Shown here piece by piece: positions 1 through 5,663 of a stretch of 7,482 bases of DNA. Made by a program: the position numbers and the translations under genes. The notes under the pieces were generated by a model, which was given only the letters and a program-made list of their open reading frames with translations, did no database searches and was not told where the DNA came from. The stretch is taken from positions 1 through 7,482 of the forward strand of contig JAGQXA010000189.1 in NCBI GenBank assembly GCA_020436865.1, written 5' to 3'. The first letter of the stretch is position 1. Each line of letters opens with the position of its first letter. Source of the DNA: Saprospiraceae bacterium. GTDB taxonomy: Bacteria; Bacteroidota; Bacteroidia; Chitinophagales; Saprospiraceae.

Positions 1-196
1 CGATGTGGTCGAAAGTGCCCAGAAAGAAAGCGTTGAAGGGAATGTTGTCGGACTCGGGCGAAAGCATGAGGCGGTCGCGCCAGAAGGGCGCCACGGTCGA
101 GCCGGTCCCTTCGTTGCCGACCGTCCAACTGATGTCGATCGACTGCCCCGAAAAGGCGTTGCCGGGCGCGATCAGGCTCGTCACCTGCAGATCGGG
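1..196 (-). other. CARDB domain 2 of the beta-helix protein, truncated by the window edge (from residue ~1645)
   Basis: Begins with PDLQVTSLIAPGNAFSGQS and contains ISWTVGNEGTGST and WRDRLMLS, parallel to the first CARDB copy. The sequence stops at FDHI because the window ends. More CARDB copies may follow. Confidence 0.78.
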
Positions 197-3100
197 CGGC
201 GGCGTCAGACTGATGTCGATGAGGCCGTAGAAATCGTTGTTGGTTTCGTCGAGCTCTTCGACAAAGCCAAGGTCGTCGGCTACGACGATGAGGTAATAGT
301 CGCCCTCCAGCCCGTCGGGCAGGGTGAAATCGGCCGTTTGCGAATAACCCTCGCCAGGGTTCAGGGCAATGTTATTGTAGGCGGCGCCCAGGTAGGTGTC
401 CTGTGCGTCGAGCAACTGGTCGAACGAGAGGTACACGGCGTCGAACCACTGCACCCCACCGGTGTTGTTCACGCCCTGGTTGACGACTTCCCAGCCGATC
501 TCGACCTCCTGGCCGGAGAAGGGCATTAGCGGAACGCTGATCGACACGACGGCCAGGTCGGGCAGATCGGCGGTGAAGAAGGACAAGTTCGCGCTGCTCA
601 GCTCGGAGCAGACGTTGCGGGCCACGACCTTCCAGCGGTATTCTTCGCCAAATTCCAAAGCCTGGGCATATTGGTAGTTGATCTGGCTGATGCCGGCCAC
701 GCTGGGCGCGAGCGGTTCGGGGTCGACGGCCTTCCACAGGTAGAGGTCGTAGGCCTCGGCATTGGCGATGGGCGACCAGGAGAAGTTCAGGGGCGAGGTA
801 ACGTTTTCCGTGCCGTCTTCCGGGATCAGGCTGTTGAAGGTGTCGCCCGGGTCGATGGGTACGATGTTGGACAGTTGCACGCTGGCCGTGTCGTTAAAGA
901 GATTGCCTTCGCCGGGCAGCTGCGTGTAGGCGGTCAGTTGGTAGTCGCCCGAAGCCGACAGATCGACCGTGGCGCTCAGCGTATACTCGGCGCTGCCGAG
1001 GGCGGGCAGGAAGAACCCGCCCACGTTTTCCACCACCGGCGCTTCGTCGTCGACGCGTACGACCACTTCAAAATTCGTCTGGTCGAGATTGCCGAAGTTG
1101 GTCAGTTGCAGGGTTACGCTTTCGGCGGCGCTCAGGCCGCAGTCGGTTTGCGGGGCGAGGATGGCGGTCACCCCGATGTCGTTGGGGAAGGCCACCGGCT
1201 GGTTCAGCCATGGGTCGAACAGCACGTGGTCGGTCACGGCATCGCCCTGCCCGCCGGGATTGGCGGTGGGGTGGAACGGGCCCGAAGCGTCACCCCACCA
1301 GTTGAGCGTGGCGTCGAGGTCGGCCGTGGTCAAATTTTCCACTCCGTAGGAGATATTATCTTCGAAATTCGATTGATGCACCTCTATTGTGCCTCCTTCC
1401 TTCGAGAGGCCCACTTCGTTGCCGGCGAAGTCGCTGCTGTCGACCATGACCGCGGCGCCGGCCAGGGTGACGAGGCCTTTTTTATTCTGGAAAAATGTGC
1501 ACTGCTCGACGCTGGGCGAACTGTTGTCGATCCGCAGGGCGCCGAAGAGGTCGGGGAACTGATCGCGGAAACCGCCATAGCGAAACTGGCAATAGCGGAA
1601 GCGGCTTTCGTCGGCGCCCGGGCCTTGTACGATCAGGCCGTACCAATCCTGGTTCGAGGGCTGAGTGACGCCGTTGTTGGTGTCGCCGCCGATCTCGTCG
1701 TCGCGCCAGGAGGTGAACACGATGGGTTCGCCTTGAGTGCCTTCGGCGATCAGTTTGCCCTTGTTGAGCAAGAAGAGGTTGTTGAAGGGGTTGGGTTCCG
1801 TGTAGAACTTGAGCGCCACGCCGGGCTGGATGGTGAGGTTGACGTTTTGCTCGAGCGAGAAGCCCAGGTGCACGAAGTAGGGGATATTGTCGATGCCGCT
1901 GAAGTTTCGTTTGGGAAGTACATAATCGGCGGGAGTGGTATAGGCGCCCCACAATCCGATGCCGGCGATGGTGTTGGCGTCGATCGTGTTTTCGGAAAAA
2001 ACGGGATTGGCGCCCAGGGTCATGGCCACCGCCGACCAGCCGCAGTCGAGGAAGGCGTTTTGCTGCACGACCGGACCGGAAGAATCGATCGCCACCACGC
2101 CTTCCGAGCACTGGTAGAAGGTACACTGCTCTATGGTGGGAGCGCTGCTGCCGGTAGCGCGCACGGCCCCGTAGTTGGAGGCGCCGCCGAAGTTGTAGAA
2201 CCCGCCATGCCGGAAGTGGCAATAGGAGAACGAACTGGAGGCCCCGCTCTCGTCGCCGATGATCCAGCCGTACCAGTCGCCGTAAGTCGGCGGGTCGGTA
2301 TTGCCGTTGTTATCGGTATCGCCACCGACCGTGTCGTCGCGGGCGGAGGTGAAAACGATCGGCTCCTGGGGCGTACCCTCGGCCACGACCGTGCCCGCCA
2401 CGTCGATGTACAGCTGGTCGAAATTGCGGTAGGCGAACTTCACGATCACGCCCGGCTCGATGGTCAGGCTGACTCCTTCGCCGATGGTCAGCCCTTCGTC
2501 GTACACGACGTAGGGCGTTTGCGCGGCGCCCGACAAGGAGGTGGCGCCCAGAGTGTAGTTGCTGCCGGCAGCGTTGTAGTTTAACGCCAGAATGCCGATG
2601 CCGTTGTAGGTATTGTTGAGCAGAAGGTTGTTGTCGAAGACAGGTAGGGCCGACAGGTCCATAGCTATCGGGATGGTCGTATTTTCCGCAAAGGAATTGT
2701 CCAGGAGGTTGGGCGCGCCTTCCGAGCTGATCACAATACCCGTTTCGTTGGCGGTGAACATACAGTTGCTGACCGTGGGGCTGCTGCCGGCGATCTCGAG
2801 AGTGCCGTCGCCGGTGGATAGGTCGTCGCCCCCATAGCGGAACACGCAATACTGGAGCATGGAAGTGCTGCCGCTTTCGGCATTGATGCGGATCCCTTCC
2901 CAGTCGCCCGGGTGCGGGCTCACGGCATTGCCGTTGTTGTCGGTATCGCCACCGAAGGCGTCGTCGGCGATATCGGTGAAAACGATCGGCTGTTGGATGG
3001 AGCCTTGGGCGATGAGGGTGCCGTTGATCGTCATCAGGTCGTTGGAATCGAAGTAGTCGTGTTTGACGATCACGCCCGGTTCGATGGTGAGCGTTACGCC

Positions 3101-5128
3101 GGCGCCAATGGTCAGTCCGAAGTTGGTCACGATATAGGCGGCCGTTTGGTTGCCGTTGATCGCGATCGGGCCGAGGGTGTAGCTGTCGCCCGAATTGTTG
3201 TAGTTGAGGGCTTCGATGCCGACCCCGTTGCGCAGGTTGTCGACGAAGACGTTGTCGAGGAAGCTCGGCTGGGCGGTAAGGGCCAGCGATACCGGTGGGC
3301 GGGTGTTGGCTTCGAAGGTGTTGCCGGAAATGCCAGGGGCGCCGTTGCCGGAGATACTGATGCCTTTTTCATTGCTGAAAAAGGTGCAGTTTTCGACGGT
3401 CGGGCTGCTGCCGGCGATCTCCAGGGCTCCGTCGGTATTGCCCTCGTTACCTCCGTAGCGGAACAAGCAGAACTCGAGCGCAGACGTATTGCCGCTGGCG
3501 GCATTGATGCGGATCCCCTCCCAGTCGCCCGGATGTGGGCTCACGGCACTGCCGTTGTTGTCGGTATCGCCGCCGAAGGCGTCGTCGGCGATGTCGGTGA
3601 AGACGACCGGTTCGAGCGCGGTGCCTTGGGCGATGAGCGTGCCGTTGACGGTCAGGAGGTCGTCGGTGTCGAAATTGTCGTGTTTGATGATCACCCCCGG
3701 TTCGATGGTGAGCGTTACGCCGGCTCCGATGGTCAGTCCGGTTTCGTTCACGATATAGGCCACATTGCTGCCGAGGCCGGGCAGGGCGATCTTCGAGAGG
3801 GTATAGGTAGCGCCGGTGGCGTTGTAGTTGAAAGCTTCGAGGTTGATCCCGTTGCGCAGGTTGTCGATGAAGATGTTTCCGGAAAAGATCGGCTGCGCGG
3901 TGAGGGCCAGTCCGACCGGCGCTACGGTACAGCCTTCGAAGGTGTTGTCGAGGATGGAGGGCGCGCCGTTGCCGAAGATGGAGATGCCCTTTTCGTTGTT
4001 GAAGAAGGTACAGTTGCTGACCATCGGGCTGCTGCCGTCGATTTCGAGGCCGGCGTCGCCGACGCCTTTATCGCCTCCGAAGCGGAAGAGGCAATACTCG
4101 AGCAGGGAGGAGTTGCCGCTGTTGGCGCCGATGCGGATGCCGCCCCAATCGCCCGCATGCGGCTCGGTGGCGTCGCCGTCGTTGTCGGTATCGCCCCCGT
4201 ACGCATCGTCGGCGATGTCGGTGAACACGATCGGTTCGAGGGCCGTGCCTTGCGCGATGAGCGTGCCGTTGACCACCATGAGGTCGTTGGAGTCGAAATA
4301 GTCGTGTTTGATCACCACGCCCGGCTCGATGGTGAGCGTTACGCCGGTATTGATCGTCAGTCCGCCCTCATCGACGAGGTACGCGATGTTTTCGATCCCG
4401 GCGATGTCGAGTTGGCCGAGGGTGTAGCTTTCGCCGCCGGCATTGTAATTGAAGGCCTCGAGGATCACCACCTCGCGGGAATTATTGAGAAAGACCGTGC
4501 CCGAGAAGTTTGGCTGGGCGCTGAGGGCCAAACCGATCGGCGCCGTGACATTGGCTTCGAAGGTGTTGTCGATGAATGTCGGGGCGCCGGTTCCGGAAAC
4601 CACCAGGCCTTTTTCGTTCGAGAAAAATGTGCAATTGCTGATGGTCGGACTGCTGCCCACGATCTCGAGGGCGGCGTCGCCAATACCGTCGTCGCCTCCA
4701 TATCGGAAGAGGCAATACTCGAGGAGGGAGGAGTTGCCGCTGTTGGCCGTGATGCGGATACCGCCCCAATCGCCGGCATGCGGAGCGGTCGAGTTGCCGT
4801 CGCCGTTGGTATCGCCCCCGTACTCGTCGTCGGCGATGTCGGTAAAAACGATCGGCTGCAGGGCCGTGCCTTGCGCCAGGAGCGTGCCGTTGACAGTGAG
4901 CGGATCGGTGAAATCGAAGTTGTCGGCCTTGACCACCACGCCCGGCTCGATGGTGAGCGTCGCGCCGTTCGACACCGAGATGTTTTGGGTCAGCACATAG
5001 GGGCTGCCGGCTAGATCCCATACGGTGTTTTGGGTAATATTCTGAGAAACAGTGGTTTGCGAAAAGGCTGGGGAGGAAAAACAAAGAACCCATAGGCCTA
5101 GCGGGAGGCTGGCGAGGAGTTGGCGCAT
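1..5128 (-). CDS. Giant secreted right-handed beta-helix repeat protein with CARDB and FN3-like domains, 3' end missing
   Basis: Seen: one frame stays open for 1709 codons from the ATG at 5126-5128 to the window edge. The start is fixed by a good signal peptide (MRQLLASLPLGLWVLCFSSPAFSQ, here split as MRQLLASLPLGL + WVLCFSSPAFSQ), probably cut near residue 24. Domains in order: six tandem modules (residues ~44-1309), each opening with a TLTIEPGV(V/I)(V/I)K-type strand and passing through IVFTD, a GGDTDNNG-type loop, GDW(G/E)GIRI, YCLFRYGG, GSSPT and NCTFF; an end segment LNWWGDASGPFHP (1275-1287); an Ig/CARDB-like domain (~1316-1422); an FN3-like domain (~1425-1520); a CARDB domain (~1522-1642); and the start of a second CARDB (from ~1645). 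Known: such modules form parallel beta-helices in surface and secreted proteins; CARDB is an adhesion-type Ig fold. Inferred: a cell-surface or secreted adhesin-like protein, probably exported by Sec and then type IX secretion, with the sorting domain beyond the window. No catalytic signature was recognised, so an enzyme role cannot be argued. GC is high (sampled lines 58-67%). Confidence 0.93.
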   Translation of the reverse strand, partial: MRQLLASLPLGLWVLCFSSPAFSQTTVSQNITQNTVWDLAGSPYVLTQNISVSNGATLTIEPGVVVKADNFDFTDPLTVNGTLLAQGTALQPIVFTDIADDEYGGDTNGDGNSTAPHAGDWGGIRITANSGNSSLLEYCLFRYGGDDGIGDAALEIVGSSPTISNCTFFSNEKGLVVSGTGAPTFIDNTFEANVTAPIGLALSAQPNFSGTVFLNNSREVVILEAFNYNAGGESYTLGQLDIAGIENIAYLVDEGGLTINTGVTLTIEPGVVIKHDYFDSNDLMVVNGTLIAQGTALEPIVFTDIADDAYGGDTDNDGDATEPHAGDWGGIRIGANSGNSSLLEYCLFRFGGDKGVGDAGLEIDGSSPMVSNCTFFNNEKGISIFGNGAPSILDNTFEGCTVAPVGLALTAQPIFSGNIFIDNLRNGINLEAFNYNATGATYTLSKIALPGLGSNVAYIVNETGLTIGAGVTLTIEPGVIIKHDNFDTDDLLTVNGTLIAQGTALEPVVFTDIADDAFGGDTDNNGSAVSPHPGDWEGIRINAASGNTSALEFCLFRYGGNEGNTDGALEIAGSSPTVENCTFFSNEKGISISGNGAPGISGNTFEANTRPPVSLALTAQPSFLDNVFVDNLRNGVGIEALNYNNSGDSYTLGPIAINGNQTAAYIVTNFGLTIGAGVTLTIEPGVIVKHDYFDSNDLMTINGTLIAQGSIQQPIVFTDIADDAFGGDTDNNGNAVSPHPGDWEGIRINAESGSTSMLQYCVFRYGGDDLSTGDGTLEIAGSSPTVSNCMFTANETGIVISSEGAPNLLDNSFAENTTIPIAMDLSALPVFDNNLLLNNTYNGIGILALNYNAAGSNYTLGATSLSGAAQTPYVVYDEGLTIGEGVSLTIEPGVIVKFAYRNFDQLYIDVAGTVVAEGTPQEPIVFTSARDDTVGGDTDNNGNTDPPTYGDWYGWIIGDESGASSSFSYCHFRHGGFYNFGGASNYGAVRATGSSAPTIEQCTFYQCSEGVVAIDSSGPVVQQNAFLDCGWSAVAMTLGANPVFSENTIDANTIAGIGLWGAYTTPADYVLPKRNFSGIDNIPYFVHLGFSLEQNVNLTIQPGVALKFYTEPNPFNNLFLLNKGKLIAEGTQGEPIVFTSWRDDEIGGDTNNGVTQPSNQDWYGLIVQGPGADESRFRYCQFRYGGFRDQFPDLFGALRIDNSSPSVEQCTFFQNKKGLVTLAGAAVMVDSSDFAGNEVGLSKEGGTIEVHQSNFEDNISYGVENLTTADLDATLNWWGDASGPFHPTANPGGQGDAVTDHVLFDPWLNQPVAFPNDIGVTAILAPQTDCGLSAAESVTLQLTNFGNLDQTNFEVVVRVDDEAPVVENVGGFFLPALGSAEYTLSATVDLSASGDYQLTAYTQLPGEGNLFNDTASVQLSNIVPIDPGDTFNSLIPEDGTENVTSPLNFSWSPIANAEAYDLYLWKAVDPEPLAPSVAGISQINYQYAQALEFGEEYRWKVVARNVCSELSSANLSFFTADLPDLAVVSISVPLMPFSGQEVEIGWEVVNQGVNNTGGVQWFDAVYLSFDQLLDAQDTYLGAAYNNIALNPGEGYSQTADFTLPDGLEGDYYLIVVADDLGFVEELDETNNDFYGLIDISLTPPPDLQVTSLIAPGNAFSGQSIDISWTVGNEGTGSTVAPFWRDRLMLSPESDNIPFNAFFLGTFDHI
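203..565 (-). other. CARDB domain 1 of the beta-helix protein (residues ~1522-1642)
   Basis: Begins with LPDLAVVSISVP. It contains the GWEVVNQG strand, a VYLSFDQLLDAQDTYLG strand pair, and the typical end DYYLIVVADD followed by VEELDETNND. These are hallmarks of CARDB (cell adhesion related domain found in bacteria). Confidence 0.82.
569..856 (-). other. Fibronectin type III-like domain of the beta-helix protein (residues ~1425-1520)
   Basis: Shows the FN3 landmarks: a PEDGTENV loop, LNFSWSPIANAEAYDLYLW (strands B-C with the conserved Trp) and EEYRWKVVARN (strand F with Tyr and Trp). It ends in SFFTA before the next domain. Likely a spacer or ligand-binding stalk domain outside the cell. Confidence 0.75.
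863..1183 (-). other. Ig/CARDB-like domain of the beta-helix protein (residues ~1316-1422)
   Basis: Begins with NDIGVTAILAPQTDCGL and continues through SVTLQLTNFGN, alternating hydrophobic strands and FNDTASVQL. The pattern of a tandem-Ig adhesion-type domain following the beta-helix is clear, but the exact family assignment is my judgement and the boundaries are approximate. Confidence 0.6.
1202..1879 (-). repeat. Beta-helix module 6 plus end segment (residues 1084-1309), most diverged
   Basis: Opens with YFVHLGF and NLTIQPGVALK, with Gln replacing the Glu of the other five copies. The loop is shortened to GGDTNNG (1147-1153). Cys1180 and Cys1210 are kept. Instead of a further repeat it runs into LNWWGDASGPFHP and a GGQGDAVTDHVLFDPW stretch, a segment commonly found at the end of bacterial beta-helix regions of this type. 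Confidence 0.85.
1880..2512 (-). repeat. Beta-helix module 5 (residues 873-1083), diverged
   Basis: Opens with YVVYDEG and SLTIEPGVIVK. It keeps GGDTDNNGNTD (935-945), GDWYG, Cys970 and Cys1002, but has FRHGG instead of FRYGG and two additional cysteines (1007, 1029). The rungs before module 6 no longer match modules 1-4 closely. Confidence 0.85.
2513..3136 (-). repeat. Beta-helix module 4 (residues 665-872)
   Basis: Opens with YIVTNFG and TLTIEPGVIVK. It has loop DTDNNGNAV (728-736), then PHPGDWEGIRIN, Cys761 and Cys789. Its second half (residues 790-872) is more diverged from modules 1-3 than its first half, for example NETGIVISSEGAP replaces the NEKGISISGNGAP type. Confidence 0.9.
3137..3757 (-). 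repeat. Beta-helix module 3 (residues 458-664)
   Basis: Opens with YIVNETG and TLTIEPGVIIK. It has loop DTDNNGSAV (521-529), then PHPGDWEGIRIN, Cys554 and Cys581. Bases 3501-3601 differ from 2880-2980 of module 4 at only 6 of 101 positions, 5 of them synonymous. Confidence 0.9.
3758..4381 (-). repeat. Beta-helix module 2 (residues 250-457)
   Basis: Opens with YLVDEGG and TLTIEPGVVIK. It has the most acidic loop, DTDNDGDAT (residues 313-321), with Cys346 and Cys373. An 81-base block (4082-4162) differs at only 7 positions from 4703-4783 in module 1, making these two the closest partners in that part. An extra Cys400 is not shared by the other modules at that place. Confidence 0.9.
4382..4999 (-). 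repeat. Beta-helix module 1 (residues 44-249)
   Basis: Opens with YVLTQN and TLTIEPGVVVK. It carries the most complete Ca-loop-like stretch with module 2 (DTNGDGNST, residues 106-114), then GDWGGIRI, YCLFRYGG (Cys139), GSSPT and NCTFF (Cys166), and ends with AFNYN and YTLG. Its rungs after the second Cys (residues 210-229) differ from modules 2-4, reading NNSREVVI where module 2 reads DNLRNGIN. Confidence 0.9.
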
Positions 5129-5161
5129 CGTTTTGTTTTTTGAGATTTTGCGAATGCACCC

Positions 5162-5192
5162 GTAAAATAAGGGAAAACTCCATGTGCCGAAA
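5162..5192 (-). promoter_or_regulatory. Weak candidate Bacteroidota-type promoter of the beta-helix gene
   Basis: On the minus strand TTTC (5192-5189) is followed after 19 bases by TATTTTAC (5169-5162). The Bacteroidota primary sigma consensus is TTTG and TAnnTTTG at about this spacing, so there is one mismatch in the first box and two in the second. A start point would lie about 25-30 bases before the ATG. The leader just before the ATG is A-rich (CAAAAAACAAAACG) and has no Shine-Dalgarno, as is usual in this phylum. Confidence 0.25.
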
Positions 5193-5237
5193 CCCTTTGC
5201 AGGCAGATTGTGCAGAAAACTCTTGCGCAGAAAGGCC

Positions 5238-5263
5238 TGGTGGATGCTGACATTAATCCACCA
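5238..5263. other. Perfect 8-bp inverted repeat with 10-base loop
   Basis: TGGTGGAT (5238-5245) is the exact reverse complement of ATCCACCA (5256-5263). It lies 110-135 bases upstream of the beta-helix start. No T-tract follows on either strand, so it does not look like a terminator. It could be an operator or an RNA hairpin, or chance. Confidence 0.35.
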
Positions 5264-5504
5264 TTAAGAATAGATGAATTTTCCATCGAGATGCTGCAGG
5301 ATTGGCAATTGTGACCTATTTTTGAGGAAATACCCGGTCGGGGTTTATCTATCCGGCCGCCCTCTCCCCCCCTTATAGCCAAAGCCTTTCCCTCCCATGA
5401 GCTTTTGCTGATAAGAACATTCTGATGGACATAGCGCTCACTTTTGCGGCGATCATAGCCGGAACAGTTGTGTTGTGCCGGTCCTTTACCAAATTGGTTT
5501 TCAC

Positions 5505-5636
5505 ATGGGTAAGAAGAACAAACCCTACGATCCCACCTGGGATGAAGTGGACTACCGCCCCGGCGAGTTGGGGGATGGGTGTTCCTCCGGCCTGTTATTG
5601 CTGCTGTTTGTTTTGCAGGGGGTCGGTTTTGCTTGA
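5505..5636 (+). CDS. Possible 43-residue membrane microprotein
   Basis: I do not recognise this as a named family. The ORF runs from the ATG at 5505 to TGA at 5634-5636. The protein starts MGKKNKPYDPTWDEVDYRPG, has a charged/aromatic N-terminal half and a Gly-Asp-Gly-Cys-Ser-Ser-Gly hinge, then a hydrophobic stretch (LLLLLFVLQGVGF) up to the C-terminus: the look of a tail-anchored or single-pass small protein. About 69% of its third codon positions (29 of 42) are G or C, in line with coding sequence nearby. The frame is open upstream to a stop at 5412-5414 without another ATG, so the ATG fixes the start. It is convergent with the TPR gene (27 bases between stops) and divergent from the beta-helix gene. 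No Shine-Dalgarno is visible. Could be a chance ORF. An overlapping ORF from 5425 in another frame competes with it. Confidence 0.4.
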   Translation: MGKKNKPYDPTWDEVDYRPGELGDGCSSGLLLLLFVLQGVGFA

Positions 5637-5663
5637 GTAGATATTTGTCATGCCAGGCGCCGT

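Larger units (their letters stand above)
1202..4999 (-). repeat. Array of six tandem ~620-bp coding repeats (beta-helix modules)
   Basis: The proline of the (E/Q)PG motif that opens each module falls at residues 62, 269, 477, 684, 892 and 1102, giving periods of 207, 208, 207, 208 and 210 residues. The reading frame is kept throughout, so the repeat unit is an in-frame module of about 621-630 bp. Modules 1-4 are close to each other, while 5 and 6 are clearly diverged but keep the landmarks. Such a layout is expected from repeated in-frame duplication of a several-rung beta-helix segment. Confidence 0.93.
5129..5663. other. Intergenic region between the two minus-strand genes
   Basis: 535 bases. 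It holds the weak promoter candidate near 5162-5192, a perfect 8-bp hairpin at 5238-5263, a run of seven C at 5366-5372 within a pyrimidine-rich stretch, and a possible small plus-strand gene at 5505-5636. I saw no convincing rho-independent terminator after the TPR gene and no tRNA-like fold. Confidence 0.6.

Noticed and set aside
671..2584. 637-codon open frame on the plus strand
   Set aside because: It shares codon boundaries with the minus-strand beta-helix gene and is open only because that gene almost never uses the codons (TTA, CTA, TCA) whose complements are stops. Its translation is a repetitive Val/Gly/Asp-rich shadow without signal peptide or domains.
1202..4999. CRISPR array or mobile-element repeats as an explanation of the repetition
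   Set aside because: Units are ~620 bp, in frame, without spacers or terminal inverted repeats, and translate into protein modules.
2912..5014. 700-codon open frame on the plus strand with apparent internal repeats
   Set aside because: Its repeats are the antisense image of modules 1-4 of the beta-helix gene. The minus-strand reading gives a signal peptide, EPG strands, CARDB and FN3-like domains, which settles the strand.
4482..5183. 233-codon minus-strand ORF starting upstream of the beta-helix start
   Set aside because: Arg/Gln/Pro-rich out-of-frame reading of module 1. The frame from 5128 has the signal peptide and domains.
5329..5346. Short dyad ACCC-GGTCG-GGGT as a terminator of the TPR gene
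   Set aside because: Only about 4 base pairs, more than 300 bases after the stop codon and without a T-tract.
5098..5382. 94-codon minus-strand ORF spanning the promoter region of the beta-helix gene
   Set aside because: No domain, signal or composition typical of a protein. It runs out of frame into the beta-helix start and covers the candidate promoter and the hairpin.
5425..5640. 71-codon plus-strand ORF overlapping the 43-residue candidate
   Set aside because: The first third could be a membrane helix, but the rest (PPACYCCC and similar) looks like an out-of-frame read of the better candidate at 5505-5636. Not listed as a gene.
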